From positions 1-64,000 of the forward strand of contig QWPT01000002.1 in assembly GCA_003671075.1 (NCBI GenBank): DNA of 64,000 nucleotides. Reading direction: 5' to 3'. Origin of the DNA: Planctomycetota bacterium. Lineage in GTDB: Bacteria; Planctomycetota; Phycisphaerae; Phycisphaerales; SM1A02. The notes below the pieces were generated by a model, which was given only the letters and a program-made list of their open reading frames with translations, did not search any database and was not told the origin of the DNA. Shown in pieces: positions 8,605 to 19,272 of this stretch (the first letter of the stretch is position 1; each line of letters starts with the position of its first letter). The translations under genes were made by a program, and so were the position numbers.

Positions 8605-9042
8605 ATGCCAGTCAATGTCACCGAAACCGCGGCTCGCCGCATCGACCAGATCATCGCCGAACACGGCTTCGAGCCATCCACCATGAAGCTCCGCGTGGGC
8701 GTCAAGGGCGGAGGCTGCTCGGGCTTCAACTACACGCTCGACCTCACCGAGGTCCTGAAGGACTCCGACGAGGCGTGGAGTTTCACTTACAAGCGCCTGC
8801 CCGCCACGCTCGAAACCAGCGAATCGGGCGGTCAGACGGCCACCATTACGACCACCGGCACGGCCACGATGACCGCTACCGACGAGAATTTCACCGTGAC
8901 CGTCGTGTGCGACCCGAAGAGCTATCTCTACCTCAACGGCACCACGATTGACTACAAGGACGAGATCATGGGCTCCGGGTTCGTCTTCAACAACCCCAAC
9001 TCGACTTCGACTTGTGGATGTGGAAGCAGCTTCAGCGCATAA
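8605..9042 (+). CDS. iscA: A-type Fe-S carrier, IscA-like, with an internal insertion
   Basis: 145 residues from ATG 8605; the frame is open further upstream but that region overlaps iscU. A-type carriers deliver Fe-S clusters or iron to targets. The three conserved cysteines are present: Cys38 in KGGGCSGFNY and Cys137/Cys139 in TCGCGSSF. Bacterial IscA is about 107 residues; the difference is mainly an extra stretch at about 62-95, rich in Thr/Ser/Gly/Ala (TATITTTGTATMTATDENFT), between the LDLTEV strand and the FTVTVVCDPKSYLYLNGTTIDY segment. The flanking core is intact. Last gene of the isc operon, 22 bases after iscU and followed by a terminator. Confidence 0.92.
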   Translation: MPVNVTETAARRIDQIIAEHGFEPSTMKLRVGVKGGGCSGFNYTLDLTEVLKDSDEAWSFTYKRLPATLETSESGGQTATITTTGTATMTATDENFTVTVVCDPKSYLYLNGTTIDYKDEIMGSGFVFNNPNSTSTCGCGSSFSA

Positions 9043-9100
9043 GGAGTCCCGCGCCGGCTTGCGCTGGCGTGGTCGATGGAACACACTTTCAACCAGCGAG

Positions 9101-9126
9101 AACGCGCGCCAAAAGGCGCGCGTTTT
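9101..9126 (+). terminator. Intrinsic terminator of the isc operon
   Basis: A perfect 10-base stem (aacgcgcgcc with ggcgcgcgtt), an aaaa loop, then ttcgtt. It sits 59 bases after the iscA stop. Confidence 0.8.
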
Positions 9127-9177
9127 CGTTGGTTGCTCGTTGGAATCAATCCACGCGGTCGTCGGCCGCGCGCGCGT

Positions 9178-9639
9178 TTAGGCGCTCATGCGCGCGGCCT
9201 TGGCCCGCATTGCGCTGGCGACCAGTCGCGCCCAACCGCCTCGAAGGGCCGTCGCTGCATGGGCAAGTCGCGCGTCGGCATCGCGATCGGTGCGGGAGAC
9301 GAGCAGGCGTCGGCGATAGACGATTGAACTGGCTTCAAGCACGGCGATCGAAGTCGCGGCGAGCTCGCGTTGAGCGGTGTTTCCCGTTGCCGCGAGCAGC
9401 TCGCAGGCCTCGAGCGCGCGAAGGTAGTCGTCGCGTTCAGCGAATCCGAAGCAGAAGAGCTCGACCGGGTTTCCTGGCACCGACAACGGACCGCTTTCCA
9501 TTTCCGACTTCGTGGGCAGCAACCCATCACCACGGCGCGCACGATCCAGCACTTGGATCAGCACGGGATCTGTCTCGTCGCCGAGGGCGGCGAGGAGCCG
9601 TAATGAGGAATCTGTGTCGACGAAGTCGTCCATAGCCAT
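9178..9639 (-). CDS. Hypothetical protein downstream of ECF sigma factor
   Basis: 153 residues, no family recognised. It is largely helical by eye, with an acidic N-terminus (MAMDDFVDTDSSLRLLAALG), a middle helix rich in Ala/Glu/Leu (YLRALEACELLAATGNTAQ) and a basic C-terminus (MRAKAARMSA). No signal peptide or membrane segment. It follows a sigma factor gene by 34 bases on the same strand, so a role as its partner or modulator is possible; this is inference from position only. Confidence 0.7.
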   Translation of the reverse strand: MAMDDFVDTDSSLRLLAALGDETDPVLIQVLDRARRGDGLLPTKSEMESGPLSVPGNPVELFCFGFAERDDYLRALEACELLAATGNTAQRELAATSIAVLEASSIVYRRRLLVSRTDRDADARLAHAATALRGGWARLVASAMRAKAARMSA

Positions 9640-9673
9640 CGGGTCGGGTTGTGTAATACGGTCTGCCGTGATC

Positions 9674-10405
9674 TCAAGCGGGTCGGAGTGCGCGCATCAG
9701 GCGCGCAATCTCATCATCAAGCTCATCTTCGGTCGCGCCGTCCTTCAGGAGGAGGTCGACGACCGCTTGTCGAAATCGAATGGAGGCGGTTCGGACCATA
9801 CTGGCCGACTGTCCTCCGCTCACTTTGAAGCTCTCGGCGATGTCCGCGTATGACGCGCCACCGACGAAGTGTTTTTCAAACATGTCCCAATGGGTCTCAA
9901 ACCCCTCTTGGATGCACCGATCTCGCGCGGCGCCAGCGGCACTGCGCACCATAGATGCGGCCCACACTCGGTCAAACTCCTCACCGGCGCTCTTGGCATC
10001 GGCGATCGGTTCAATCGAAGATGCTCCCGAGAGCGTGTCAACGCGCTCGGACTTCCTGCGGCGAGCCTCTTCTTGAAGAAAGAAGAGGAAGCCGTTGATC
10101 AGCCAGCGGCGAAGGGGCAGGCCACTGTCTATCCATTTCTCGAAATACGCCGTCTGCGCTAGGCGCGACGCGAAGAAGCCCGAAACGAGGTCCTTCGGCG
10201 TGCTTAACGATCGAAAGCTCGAGCCCGCGACATAGTTGCTGAGCGGCTCGGTATAGGTCTCCATCACATACGCGTTGATTCGTGAAACTCCAGCGCTACC
10301 TTGTGCCAATTGAGCGACCAACCAACCGCGCTGCGTTGCTGGGAACGAATCGCGCTTCTGGGAGGGCGGAATTGCCTGTGATGAGTTCAAGTCTGGTTCG
10401 CGCAT
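9674..10405 (-). CDS. ECF-type sigma-70 family sigma factor, planctomycete type
   Basis: 243 residues from ATG 10405; the frame reaches 10513 but the extra residues look non-coding. The core DLVSGFFASRLAQTAYFEKW followed by LRRWLINGFLFFLQEEARRR matches the sigma-2 pattern (DLxQxFFxRLL ... FRxFLLxxLxxFLxxE) of a large planctomycete/acidobacterial ECF group. A C-terminal helix-turn-helix (YADIAESFKVSGGQSASMVR) represents sigma-4. Members of this group are often next to Ser/Thr kinases, but none is seen here. The adjacent downstream gene is of unknown function. Confidence is moderate since the N-terminal 40 residues are low in similarity. Confidence 0.78.
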   Translation of the reverse strand: MREPDLNSSQAIPPSQKRDSFPATQRGWLVAQLAQGSAGVSRINAYVMETYTEPLSNYVAGSSFRSLSTPKDLVSGFFASRLAQTAYFEKWIDSGLPLRRWLINGFLFFLQEEARRRKSERVDTLSGASSIEPIADAKSAGEEFDRVWAASMVRSAAGAARDRCIQEGFETHWDMFEKHFVGGASYADIAESFKVSGGQSASMVRTASIRFRQAVVDLLLKDGATEDELDDEIARLMRALRPA

Positions 10406-10516
10406 CGCTTTAGTGGTGCGATATCGGCAAACGACCGCCCTGTGGTCGCCTCCTCTGTTGGAGAAGAGAGGAAACAGTCCGAGACTTTGCGCAAGAAACT
10501 CGGACTTGAACAAGAC

Positions 10517-12505
10517 TTAGGCGAGTTGGCGCAGGCCCGCGGCCGCATCACTGGCCAGCGGCGCCGCCGAAACCGGGGTGCCGACGGCCCGACGCATCCA
10601 TAAATCAGGCGTCAGGGATCCCAGCGAGGTGATGCGCTTGGTTTCGGTCGCAAGATCCTTGCCGCGCATGTAGGAGCGAATCTGGTGGCTCATCATGTGC
10701 CCGAGCGTGTAGTCGGGCAGATAGAGCGGGTGCCCGATCATGTGCTGGTAGGCAGCGAGAATCCTATAACCGTCCTTACCGAAGTCGCGTTCGTAGAAAC
10801 GAGTCCAGAGATCGTCGGCGATACGAAGAACTTCGGTGCGCAAGGCGGCCGCGGTGGCCTCGGGGTTGGCATAGAGCCAGCGCCAGGCACGCAGTTCGAG
10901 CAGCGACGGACCAGCGATCTGGCATGCCGAAAGCATGGTGATCACCGAGTCAACGGCGAACTGCTTGTCCAGCTCCGCGGCGTCCTCCATCCCGAGCACG
11001 CGCTTGGCGAGCGACTGGTAGAGGAACGCGAACGCCTCGGTGCAGGCGGTATTGGGCACGCCGCGCAGGGCGGGGCGGCTGACAAAGTAGGTCGAGCAAA
11101 GCTGTTCAAGGTTGTGGCCGAGCTCGTGCATGGCGGTGTCGAAGCCGTCCCAACCCAGTTCGTTATCGAGGCTCGAAGTGCGCAGCCAGGCGCCGTAGCC
11201 CTCGAGATGCGGACGCATGGCGTGGCCCGCGCCCTTGGCGACCTCGACCTTGATGCGAGTGCCGAGGAAATCGGCATCGGCGGCGCTGAATCCCAGCTCG
11301 CGCAGCACGGTGGGCAGCTTGCTCTCGAACTCCTTGACATTGGCAAAGCGCTGCTTCACCGCGGCGTTCATCTCATCGGCGGGCTTGGCCTCAACGATGT
11401 CCTCGAAGTAGATGTCAAACGGCTCGAGCGCGCGGCCGAGGCGCTTGGCGAGGAAGGCGGCGAGATCCTTGCGGACCGGCGCCTCAAGCAACGCGATCAT
11501 GAGCTGCTCAACCTCGCTCTCGGGCATTTCGCGCTCGAGGGCGAATTTGCGCGCAATCGCCGTGGGCTCGTTGGGATAGAGCGGGTCAAACTCGCGTGCC
11601 ATGCGAAAGTTCGCGATCCAACGCTCGTAGCGCACCAGCCCGAGGAGCTCGCCAGGATCGCCGCCGGCAACGGTGTTCTTCTCAGGATTCCAGTCACGCT
11701 TCTCTTCGCCCGACATGACCCGCGCGGGGATAGTGCCGTCGATATGGCGCGCCATCACCCATGAAAGCGCGCGCTGCTTGGCCAGACCGTTAGGGTCGCC
11801 GTAGCCGGCCTTGATCTCCTCGCGCACCAGCCAGTGTGCGATCAGCTTGCGGTCGGCTTCGAACCAGCGCTTGCCATTGGCATCGACCATGCCTCCAACG
11901 GGCACATGGAAATGGCTTACGAAACTGCCCGATTCGAACGAAACCTTGCGCGCGCGGTCAGCGAGATCGACGGGAATGCGCGGGCCGAAATTCTGCGCGA
12001 CTCGCGCGGCCGCCCAGCCCGCATCGTTCCACGCCGGGCCATCAGCAAGCATGATCGCTAAGGTCGGACGCGCAAAATTCAGCAGGCAGAGGTGGGCGAC
12101 CTTCTGCTTGTACATCTGCTCGGAGAGGTCGGGCGACGGATCGAACTGCGCAAGGATGTCGTCGACACCAGGAAACTCGTCGCCGCGCAGATCGTGGTGG
12201 CGGCGCAGCGTGCGGCGCATTTCGTAGAGGTGGCCGTCGATCTGCTCGAGGGCGCTCTCGAGCCGCGCGAGCAGACGGGTGCGCTCGGCGGCGTCCGACA
12301 CGAAATGCTTGGTGCAGAAGTCCTCAAATGCCGCGGCGTCTCCGTCCTTGGCGCTCCATCGCGCGGCAACGCGCGCAACGCCCGCCTCAATCGCGGCGCG
12401 CTGGGTTTCGCCGTGCTTTGCAAGCAGATTTGCGATCGCTCGCGTCGGGGCATCGGCAAGCGTGAATGGAGCAACGGCATCGGCGGTGGCGGTGGCGATC
12501 GTCAT
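10517..12505 (-). CDS. Zinc metallopeptidase, M3 (oligoendopeptidase)-like
   Basis: 662 residues from ATG 12505, after a poorly protein-like open extension to 12583. The gluzincin motif HELGH is at 460-464 (DTAMHELGHNLEQLC) with the third ligand Glu about 26 residues later (ACTEAFAF, E490), as in M3 thimet/oligoendopeptidases. No signal peptide, so cytosolic peptide breakdown is likely. The N-terminal half is helical (YEMRRTLRRHHDLRGDEFPG, DLSEQMYKQKVAHL). The C-terminal half carries HxxxYLPDYTLGHMMSHQ-like segments seen in M3-type enzymes. Substrate range cannot be inferred. It ends 111 bases before the sigma factor start and diverges from the BamE-like lipoprotein gene. Confidence 0.82.
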   Translation of the reverse strand: MTIATATADAVAPFTLADAPTRAIANLLAKHGETQRAAIEAGVARVAARWSAKDGDAAAFEDFCTKHFVSDAAERTRLLARLESALEQIDGHLYEMRRTLRRHHDLRGDEFPGVDDILAQFDPSPDLSEQMYKQKVAHLCLLNFARPTLAIMLADGPAWNDAGWAAARVAQNFGPRIPVDLADRARKVSFESGSFVSHFHVPVGGMVDANGKRWFEADRKLIAHWLVREEIKAGYGDPNGLAKQRALSWVMARHIDGTIPARVMSGEEKRDWNPEKNTVAGGDPGELLGLVRYERWIANFRMAREFDPLYPNEPTAIARKFALEREMPESEVEQLMIALLEAPVRKDLAAFLAKRLGRALEPFDIYFEDIVEAKPADEMNAAVKQRFANVKEFESKLPTVLRELGFSAADADFLGTRIKVEVAKGAGHAMRPHLEGYGAWLRTSSLDNELGWDGFDTAMHELGHNLEQLCSTYFVSRPALRGVPNTACTEAFAFLYQSLAKRVLGMEDAAELDKQFAVDSVITMLSACQIAGPSLLELRAWRWLYANPEATAAALRTEVLRIADDLWTRFYERDFGKDGYRILAAYQHMIGHPLYLPDYTLGHMMSHQIRSYMRGKDLATETKRITSLGSLTPDLWMRRAVGTPVSAAPLASDAAAGLRQLA

Positions 12506-12565
12506 GCGCGGAGGGTATTCGCCCGCGCGCCTTGAGGGAAGGCGCTGAATCGCCACAATGCGCCG

Positions 12566-12925
12566 ATGCTTCGCTTCCAGCAAATCCTTTGCATCGTCAC
12601 GCTTTCAGCTTTCTGCGCCTGTGCATCGGAGCGGGTCGTTCACGGCTTTCGCGCGGTGGAACCTGGGATGACGCAAGTCGAGGTGATCGATCTGCTCGGC
12701 GAGCCGAGTTCGAGGTGGTCGCTCAGCCAGCAACTCGACGGACGCGTCGGCGAGCGTTTGCAGTGGGGCGATGGGGCCTCGAGCCTGGCGTCGAGCGCGA
12801 TGTTTCGCGGCGACCCCGAGCGAGCGTACTCGGTGGTCTTCGACGGGCAGGGAAAGGTGGTCTCCAAGACCGAGCCAACTTGGGTCGAGGAAACCAAAGC
12901 CGGCGCAATGGTCGACAAGCCATGA
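12566..12925 (+). CDS. Small lipoprotein, SmpA/OmlA (BamE)-like
   Basis: 119 residues. The N-terminus MLRFQQILCIVTLSAFCACA is a short signal peptide with a plausible lipobox ending at Cys19. The core FRAVEPGMTQVEVIDLLGEP is the SmpA/OmlA signature (a G-M-x-x-x-x-V-x-x-x-L-G-x-P helix), followed by beta strands (ERLQWGDG, AYSVVFDGQGKVVSKT). BamE proper assists outer-membrane protein assembly; many small lipoproteins share only the fold, so BamE function is not claimed. Stands alone, 61 bases before the GYF protein. Confidence 0.72.
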   Translation: MLRFQQILCIVTLSAFCACASERVVHGFRAVEPGMTQVEVIDLLGEPSSRWSLSQQLDGRVGERLQWGDGASSLASSAMFRGDPERAYSVVFDGQGKVVSKTEPTWVEETKAGAMVDKP

Positions 12926-12986
12926 CATCGAGCCGCGCGCTCGACTTTGCGCGTACAACATCGGGGCGCACCGCTGGAGTTGACCC

Positions 12987-13826
12987 ATGACCTATCACAT
13001 CCGCACCGAAGCTGGGGTCGAGTTTGGCCCCGTGACCGCCAATCAGCTTCGCGACGGCGCGCGGGCGGGAACGATTTCACGCCGTGATCTGGTGCGGCCT
13101 GACGGCTCGGTCGATTGGTTTCGCGCGGACAAGGTTCGCGGATTGGATTTTTCCGCCGAGATCGTGGTTGCTGATGGACTCGGAGTGAAAGCGGAGACGC
13201 CGCAACTGCTCACGCCGCCGCAGTCGCTCACGCCGCCGCAGTTGCCTGTTGCGCGGGCGAATCCGAACGATGCGCTGCTTCGTCACATCGAGCCGCTGGT
13301 GTTGCGTGGTTTCAATGTGCGCAAACTCGAGGGCGAGGAGGTTGTGGCGATCGACACCCAGACTTTCCTCGACACTTTCCGCGTTTCGATCGCCGCCGCG
13401 CTCATCGGCCGGCGCGGCATTCTTGTGCTCACCAACCGTCGGCTCTTCATCGCCAACGCCACCATCTCCACCCGTTCGCTGCAGTCGGTCTACCTCGAGC
13501 GCATCGATCGGCTGGGCTTCGGTGGTCGGATATCGCTTGCGTACTTTCTCATCGGCATCTTGCTTGCGCTGACGGGCAGCGCCATCGCGTTTGGCTCGGG
13601 AGTGATCGCGGTGGCGACGGGCGGCGCATACGGGCTGGCCCCCAACATTGTTGCGGTGCCGCTCGTGGCGATCGGCGTGATTCTGATTCTGCTCGCGCGC
13701 TTGCGTGCGTTGGAGATTGGCGTCGCGTCGGCCAACATCATCTACGCCAAGCGCTCCCTCGACTTCGACACTCTCGCGCGCATCGACGAGGCGCGCGACG
13801 CCGCGATCACTTCGAGATCTGGCTGA
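12987..13826 (+). CDS. GYF_2-domain membrane protein
   Basis: 279 residues. Residues 1-50 (YHIRTEAGVEFGPVTANQLR, then ISRRDLVRPDG..DWFRADKV) form a GYF_2-type domain, found at the N-terminus of many bacterial membrane proteins and thought to bind proline-rich or partner segments. A short Pro-rich linker (LLTPPQSLTPPQLP) built from an 18-base duplication follows. A PH-like beta region (GILVLTNRRLFIANATI) comes next, as in bacterial PH proteins. Two transmembrane segments lie at about 185-208 and 215-236. Cytoplasmic domains with a membrane anchor are likely. Function unknown. Its 3' end overlaps the convergent SGNH gene by 20 bases. Confidence 0.75.
   Translation: MTYHIRTEAGVEFGPVTANQLRDGARAGTISRRDLVRPDGSVDWFRADKVRGLDFSAEIVVADGLGVKAETPQLLTPPQSLTPPQLPVARANPNDALLRHIEPLVLRGFNVRKLEGEEVVAIDTQTFLDTFRVSIAAALIGRRGILVLTNRRLFIANATISTRSLQSVYLERIDRLGFGGRISLAYFLIGILLALTGSAIAFGSGVIAVATGGAYGLAPNIVAVPLVAIGVILILLARLRALEIGVASANIIYAKRSLDFDTLARIDEARDAAITSRSG
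13209..13244. repeat. 18-base in-frame duplication in the GYF protein linker
   Basis: Two near-identical units (ctcacgccgccgcagtcg, ctcacgccgccgcagttg) encoding Leu-Thr-Pro-Pro-Gln-Ser/Leu. Confidence 0.8.
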
Positions 13827-14577
13827 TGATGCCGTCGGCCCACATGTCGTAGCCCTTGGGCGTCAGGTGCAGCGCGTCGGGCATGATGTCTTTCGAGATC
13901 GAGCCGTCATCGTTGATGAAGGTGTCGCCGACGGCGTTGACCATGTAGTGGCTCTTTCCGCCGTGTTTCGCGGCATCTTCGCGCACGAACGCGCGCAGTG
14001 CCTGATTGATTTGGCAGACGTCACCGCGCATGGCGTGGAACTGTTCGCCGCGCGGAAAAATCTCGAGGATGTGAATCGTCGCGCCATCGCACTGGCTCGC
14101 GATCATTTCGGCAACCGCGCGAACGCCGGCGAGAGTCTGCGCGGCGTTGCTCGTTCCGTGGCCGAGGTTGTTGGTGCCGATCAGCAGCACGACATGCTTG
14201 GCCTTGAGGCGCGTGAGCGGTGCCTGCGCGAGGCGATAGAGCACATTCTCGGTGCGGTCGCCAGAGTTGCCAAGATTGAGCGCACCCAGCGGCGCAATCC
14301 GCTTTGCCCAGACATCCTTGCCCGGATCTTCCCACGACTGCGTGATCGAGTCGCCGACGAAGATCACATTGACCGGCGCCGACTCTCGGGCGCGCTTGAT
14401 CAATTCAGCTTCGCGCTTGATCGCCCACTCGTCACTCCGCGCCGCGGGTACCAGCGAAGTCGCAGGTGTTGCGGGCGGCGTCTTCGCATCTTGCGGCGAG
14501 GCAACGCCTGCGCCAACGGAGAGCACCGCGATGCCAGCAAGGAAGAACGCGAGCGAGAGGGTGGAGGCAAGTTGCAT
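13807..14577 (-). CDS. Secreted SGNH/GDSL hydrolase
   Basis: 256 residues with an N-terminal signal peptide (about 1-27, LAFFLAGIAVLSVGAGVASP). All four SGNH blocks are present: GDSIT (75-79, catalytic Ser77), the oxyanion Gly in NSGDRTENV, the Asn block GTNNLGHG (134-141), and DALHLTPKGY with the catalytic Asp234 and His237. The GDRTENVLYRL context resembles the platelet-activating-factor acetylhydrolase / carbohydrate esterase subgroup. Likely an extracytoplasmic esterase; substrate unknown. Confidence 0.9.
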   Translation of the reverse strand: MQLASTLSLAFFLAGIAVLSVGAGVASPQDAKTPPATPATSLVPAARSDEWAIKREAELIKRARESAPVNVIFVGDSITQSWEDPGKDVWAKRIAPLGALNLGNSGDRTENVLYRLAQAPLTRLKAKHVVLLIGTNNLGHGTSNAAQTLAGVRAVAEMIASQCDGATIHILEIFPRGEQFHAMRGDVCQINQALRAFVREDAAKHGGKSHYMVNAVGDTFINDDGSISKDIMPDALHLTPKGYDMWADGIISQISK

Positions 14578-14584
14578 CGGCGCA

Positions 14585-14625
14585 GTCTAAAAACAACGCG
14601 CCCGCGTGGGTGAGACGCGGGCGCG
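14585..14625 (-). terminator. Intrinsic terminator of the serine protease gene
   Basis: A perfect 11-base stem (acgcgggcgcg with its complement, 14597-14607 and 14615-14625) and a 7-base loop. Read on the minus strand it is followed by a T-rich run (ttgttttt), 30 bases past the protease stop. Confidence 0.8.
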
Positions 14626-14655
14626 GAGTTTGATCAATCAGAATTGCGCTTTCGT

Positions 14656-16977
14656 TTACGGGCAGGCGCCCCAACCGTTCAGGATCAGCGCCAAGTCGCC
14701 GGCGTCAACCGCGCCGCTCGCGTCAAGATCGGCTGCGCATCCAGTGCACGGTCCCCAGGCGTTCAGGAGCGCCGCAAGGTCGCCCGCGTCGACCGCACCA
14801 CTTCGGTCGATGTCGCTCGGGCACGGTGGAGCCGACGGTGTGCAGCTGAAGCTCACCGTTCCCGCGCCACCCACGACAGCCTTGCTGCCGATGCGCACGT
14901 AGTACTGGCCGATGTCGGTCGAGGTAAAGCTCACCGTGCTGGTCAGTGCCGTGCAACCAACTCCATTGTCGTTGCAGGCGATGACCGTCGATGCTGCGGT
15001 GGGGCAGCTCAGTCCCGATGCGTAGACGATGATGCGGGTGTCGAATGCAGCGAGGCCGCAAGTCGAAATCGTCGAAGTGCCGTTGCACTCGGGAATAAAG
15101 CGGTACCAGACATCCTTGTTCAAGGTCGCGCCCGCACCGTCGGTGCAGCTCGCGGCAACCGCGAGGGTTCCGTTGGTGGCACCAGCCGTGTTGAACGGAT
15201 AGTTGCCGACCAGAACCGCCTCCGCGCTCAGGCAGTCGTCGTTGTTCGGCGGCGGCGTGACCACGCTGTAGGTGAGCGAGTAGATGTTCCGTGTTCCGCC
15301 GCCAAGGAAGACGCGCAAGAGCAGCGTGTTCGATGCGGTGTTGTTCAGGAAAGTGAACGACTCATTGCTCACATTTGCCAGACGCTGGAGTACCGGCGTG
15401 GTTGCACACGCGGAGTAGACCTCGAAGTCCACATCGCCGTTGGCGGTGGTGTAGGTCGAACTTACGGTCATCGTCGAGCCCACGGCCACCGAGAGCGAGT
15501 ACCAGTCTTCGTCGAGTCGCTTCACGATGAGCCCAGGCAGGGCTGTTCCCGCGCTCACGGCCCGCGCCGTAGCGCAAGTGTCGTTCTGCTCCTGAGCGTC
15601 GTCGGTGCCGGCAGCCAGAAAGGCAGCGAATCCGCCGTTGTTTACCGCAAGATCCCAGCGGCCGTAGCCGTCGGTACCACCGAGATTGGTGCACGCGCTT
15701 GAGCCACAGGTCAGCACTCCATACATGCGGCGGTCGCTGGTGCGGTAGATCGCGCTACCTGAGGAGCCACCTTCGGTGATGCCGTTGCTCCACGACATCG
15801 AAGTCCAGTTGGTCGTGGGTGTGCCGCAGTTGAAGCTCGCGGCGTTCTTAGTGCCGAAGGAAATTGCTTGCTCGGTGCCGCTGGGATAGTGGATGCCAGT
15901 CGACGCGGTTCCGGTCGGGACACTTGCATTCGTCCATCCAGCCCAGAACACGGTCGTAGGAAGGATCGGCCGCGCCATAAGCAGCGTGGAGTCGCTCCCA
16001 AGATAGGTGCCGGTCAGGTCCGAACCAATGACCGAGCTACCCGCCTGCACGATGCCGGCGCCGCAGACGGTTCGGCGGAAGAAGAAGATGAACTGGCAAC
16101 TGTTGGCCTCGGCGGACGTGGAGATGCAGTGGTTGGCGGTAGAAACATATGGAGTTTCGTCGGCCGCGGTCGTTGCCATCAACTGACCAGAGCAGAGGAA
16201 ACTTCCGCCACCTGAGGTGAAGACCAACTTGCAGGCAGCGTTGGATTCGTTGGCCCACGCTGGGAAGCAGATCGGGTCGTTGCTGCAACCAGCGGCAACG
16301 CCACCGTCGCCGCCCGCATCGAGCGCGCGAAAGATGTCGCGGTAGCCGTGCTCGTAGTTGACGCCTGTGAAGGGCAGACCCTTCACGCGCTGTCCATGCG
16401 GAACGAACCACTCGATCATCGTGCGGTTGGAGCCAGTGCAGATTCCCCACGCGGTTCCGTTGCCGAATTCGCCAACGCCCTCGATCGGGCCGACGGTCGA
16501 CTCCGCAACGCCCGGCGCGGTGATCATCAGTTCTTGCCCAGCAGGGAGGTTGATGCCGGTGAGCTGGAGGCGCGAACTCAGCGCGTTGGGCGAGGAAACC
16601 TCGATACGCCAGAGCGAACCGCCGTTGACATCAATCCACTCGCCATGCTCGACCGACATGTTGACCGACTGCGCCACGCCGATACGCAGCGCGGTGTGGT
16701 GGGTGCCGGAGCCGTTGGCTTCATCCTGGAGCAGATAGAAATCGTGGTCTTCCATCGGCAAATCGAAGGCAGGCGCGGGGATCGCGTCAATGCCGTGGAG
16801 CGTGGAGAACGAGAGCGTCTCCACGGGCTGCCATGGGGCGCCGTGCAAACTGTGGCCCTGACTCTCGAGGAGCGGGAAAGCGCCGTCAGTCGCGGGCGAG
16901 CGAGGCTTACTTTTTTCCGCGAGCGCGATGGTGGCGGGAAGCAGCAGAATGGTCAGGGCGAGCAGGCATCGGCGCAT
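14656..16977 (-). CDS. Secreted trypsin-fold serine protease with PPC and dockerin-like domains
   Basis: 773 residues from ATG 16977, preceded by a gaggt ribosome site; upstream codons to 17070 are not signal-like. Signal peptide MRRCLLALTILLLPATIALA. The S1 domain (about 225-440) has TANHC (His283), GSDSTLLM (Asp329) and GGSSGSAIY (Ser406), in the style of lysyl endopeptidase-like enzymes, with many cysteines. An N-terminal ~200 residue region (ETLSFSTLHGIDAIPAPAFD onward) may be a propeptide. After it comes a PPC-like beta domain (QEQNDTCATARAVSAGTALP, DEDWYSLSVAVGSTMTV), a second beta-sandwich, and two dockerin-like repeats (DIDRSGAVDAGDLAALLNAW, DLDASGAVDAGDLALILNGW). Probably an extracellular degradative protease. 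Confidence 0.9.
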   Translation of the reverse strand: MRRCLLALTILLLPATIALAEKSKPRSPATDGAFPLLESQGHSLHGAPWQPVETLSFSTLHGIDAIPAPAFDLPMEDHDFYLLQDEANGSGTHHTALRIGVAQSVNMSVEHGEWIDVNGGSLWRIEVSSPNALSSRLQLTGINLPAGQELMITAPGVAESTVGPIEGVGEFGNGTAWGICTGSNRTMIEWFVPHGQRVKGLPFTGVNYEHGYRDIFRALDAGGDGGVAAGCSNDPICFPAWANESNAACKLVFTSGGGSFLCSGQLMATTAADETPYVSTANHCISTSAEANSCQFIFFFRRTVCGAGIVQAGSSVIGSDLTGTYLGSDSTLLMARPILPTTVFWAGWTNASVPTGTASTGIHYPSGTEQAISFGTKNAASFNCGTPTTNWTSMSWSNGITEGGSSGSAIYRTSDRRMYGVLTCGSSACTNLGGTDGYGRWDLAVNNGGFAAFLAAGTDDAQEQNDTCATARAVSAGTALPGLIVKRLDEDWYSLSVAVGSTMTVSSTYTTANGDVDFEVYSACATTPVLQRLANVSNESFTFLNNTASNTLLLRVFLGGGTRNIYSLTYSVVTPPPNNDDCLSAEAVLVGNYPFNTAGATNGTLAVAASCTDGAGATLNKDVWYRFIPECNGTSTISTCGLAAFDTRIIVYASGLSCPTAASTVIACNDNGVGCTALTSTVSFTSTDIGQYYVRIGSKAVVGGAGTVSFSCTPSAPPCPSDIDRSGAVDAGDLAALLNAWGPCTGCAADLDASGAVDAGDLALILNGWGACP

Positions 16978-17282
16978 GGGGAACCTCAAATGTTTCAGGT
17001 GGATTGATTGCGATGGGACGCGCATTGAGAACATGATTCGCGACATGACCGTGGATGTTCCCGCGTACATGCTGATAAATCACGGACTTCAATAAACAAG
17101 GTTTAGTACAGTCGTGTTCAGGGCAACCTGTTCAATTCAAGCAAACAACAACAACAGCGCGGCCCACGCTGAGGCTTAAGTTTTACTCCAGATCGCGCTG
17201 AAATCAATTCAAATCAAGTAAAAGGACCCCAGTGATGAGCTGGGGTCCTTTTGAATATTTTTCCAAGGTGATTGGCGCAGCG
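16978..17282. other. 305-base gap between protease start and atpD end
   Basis: Both neighbours are on the minus strand. It holds the protease leader, an AT-richer stretch at about 17075-17165, and the atpD terminator at 17220-17252. I see no gene and no promoter hexamers convincing enough to annotate. Confidence 0.6.
17220..17252 (-). terminator. Strong intrinsic terminator after atpD
   Basis: A perfect 12-base stem (aaaaggacccca with tggggtcctttt) around the 9-base loop gtgatgagc. Its A/T ends make it work in either direction. It lies 30 bases past the atpD stop and shows that atpD is not followed by atpC in the same transcript. Confidence 0.9.
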
Positions 17283-19272
<1,990 letters not shown>

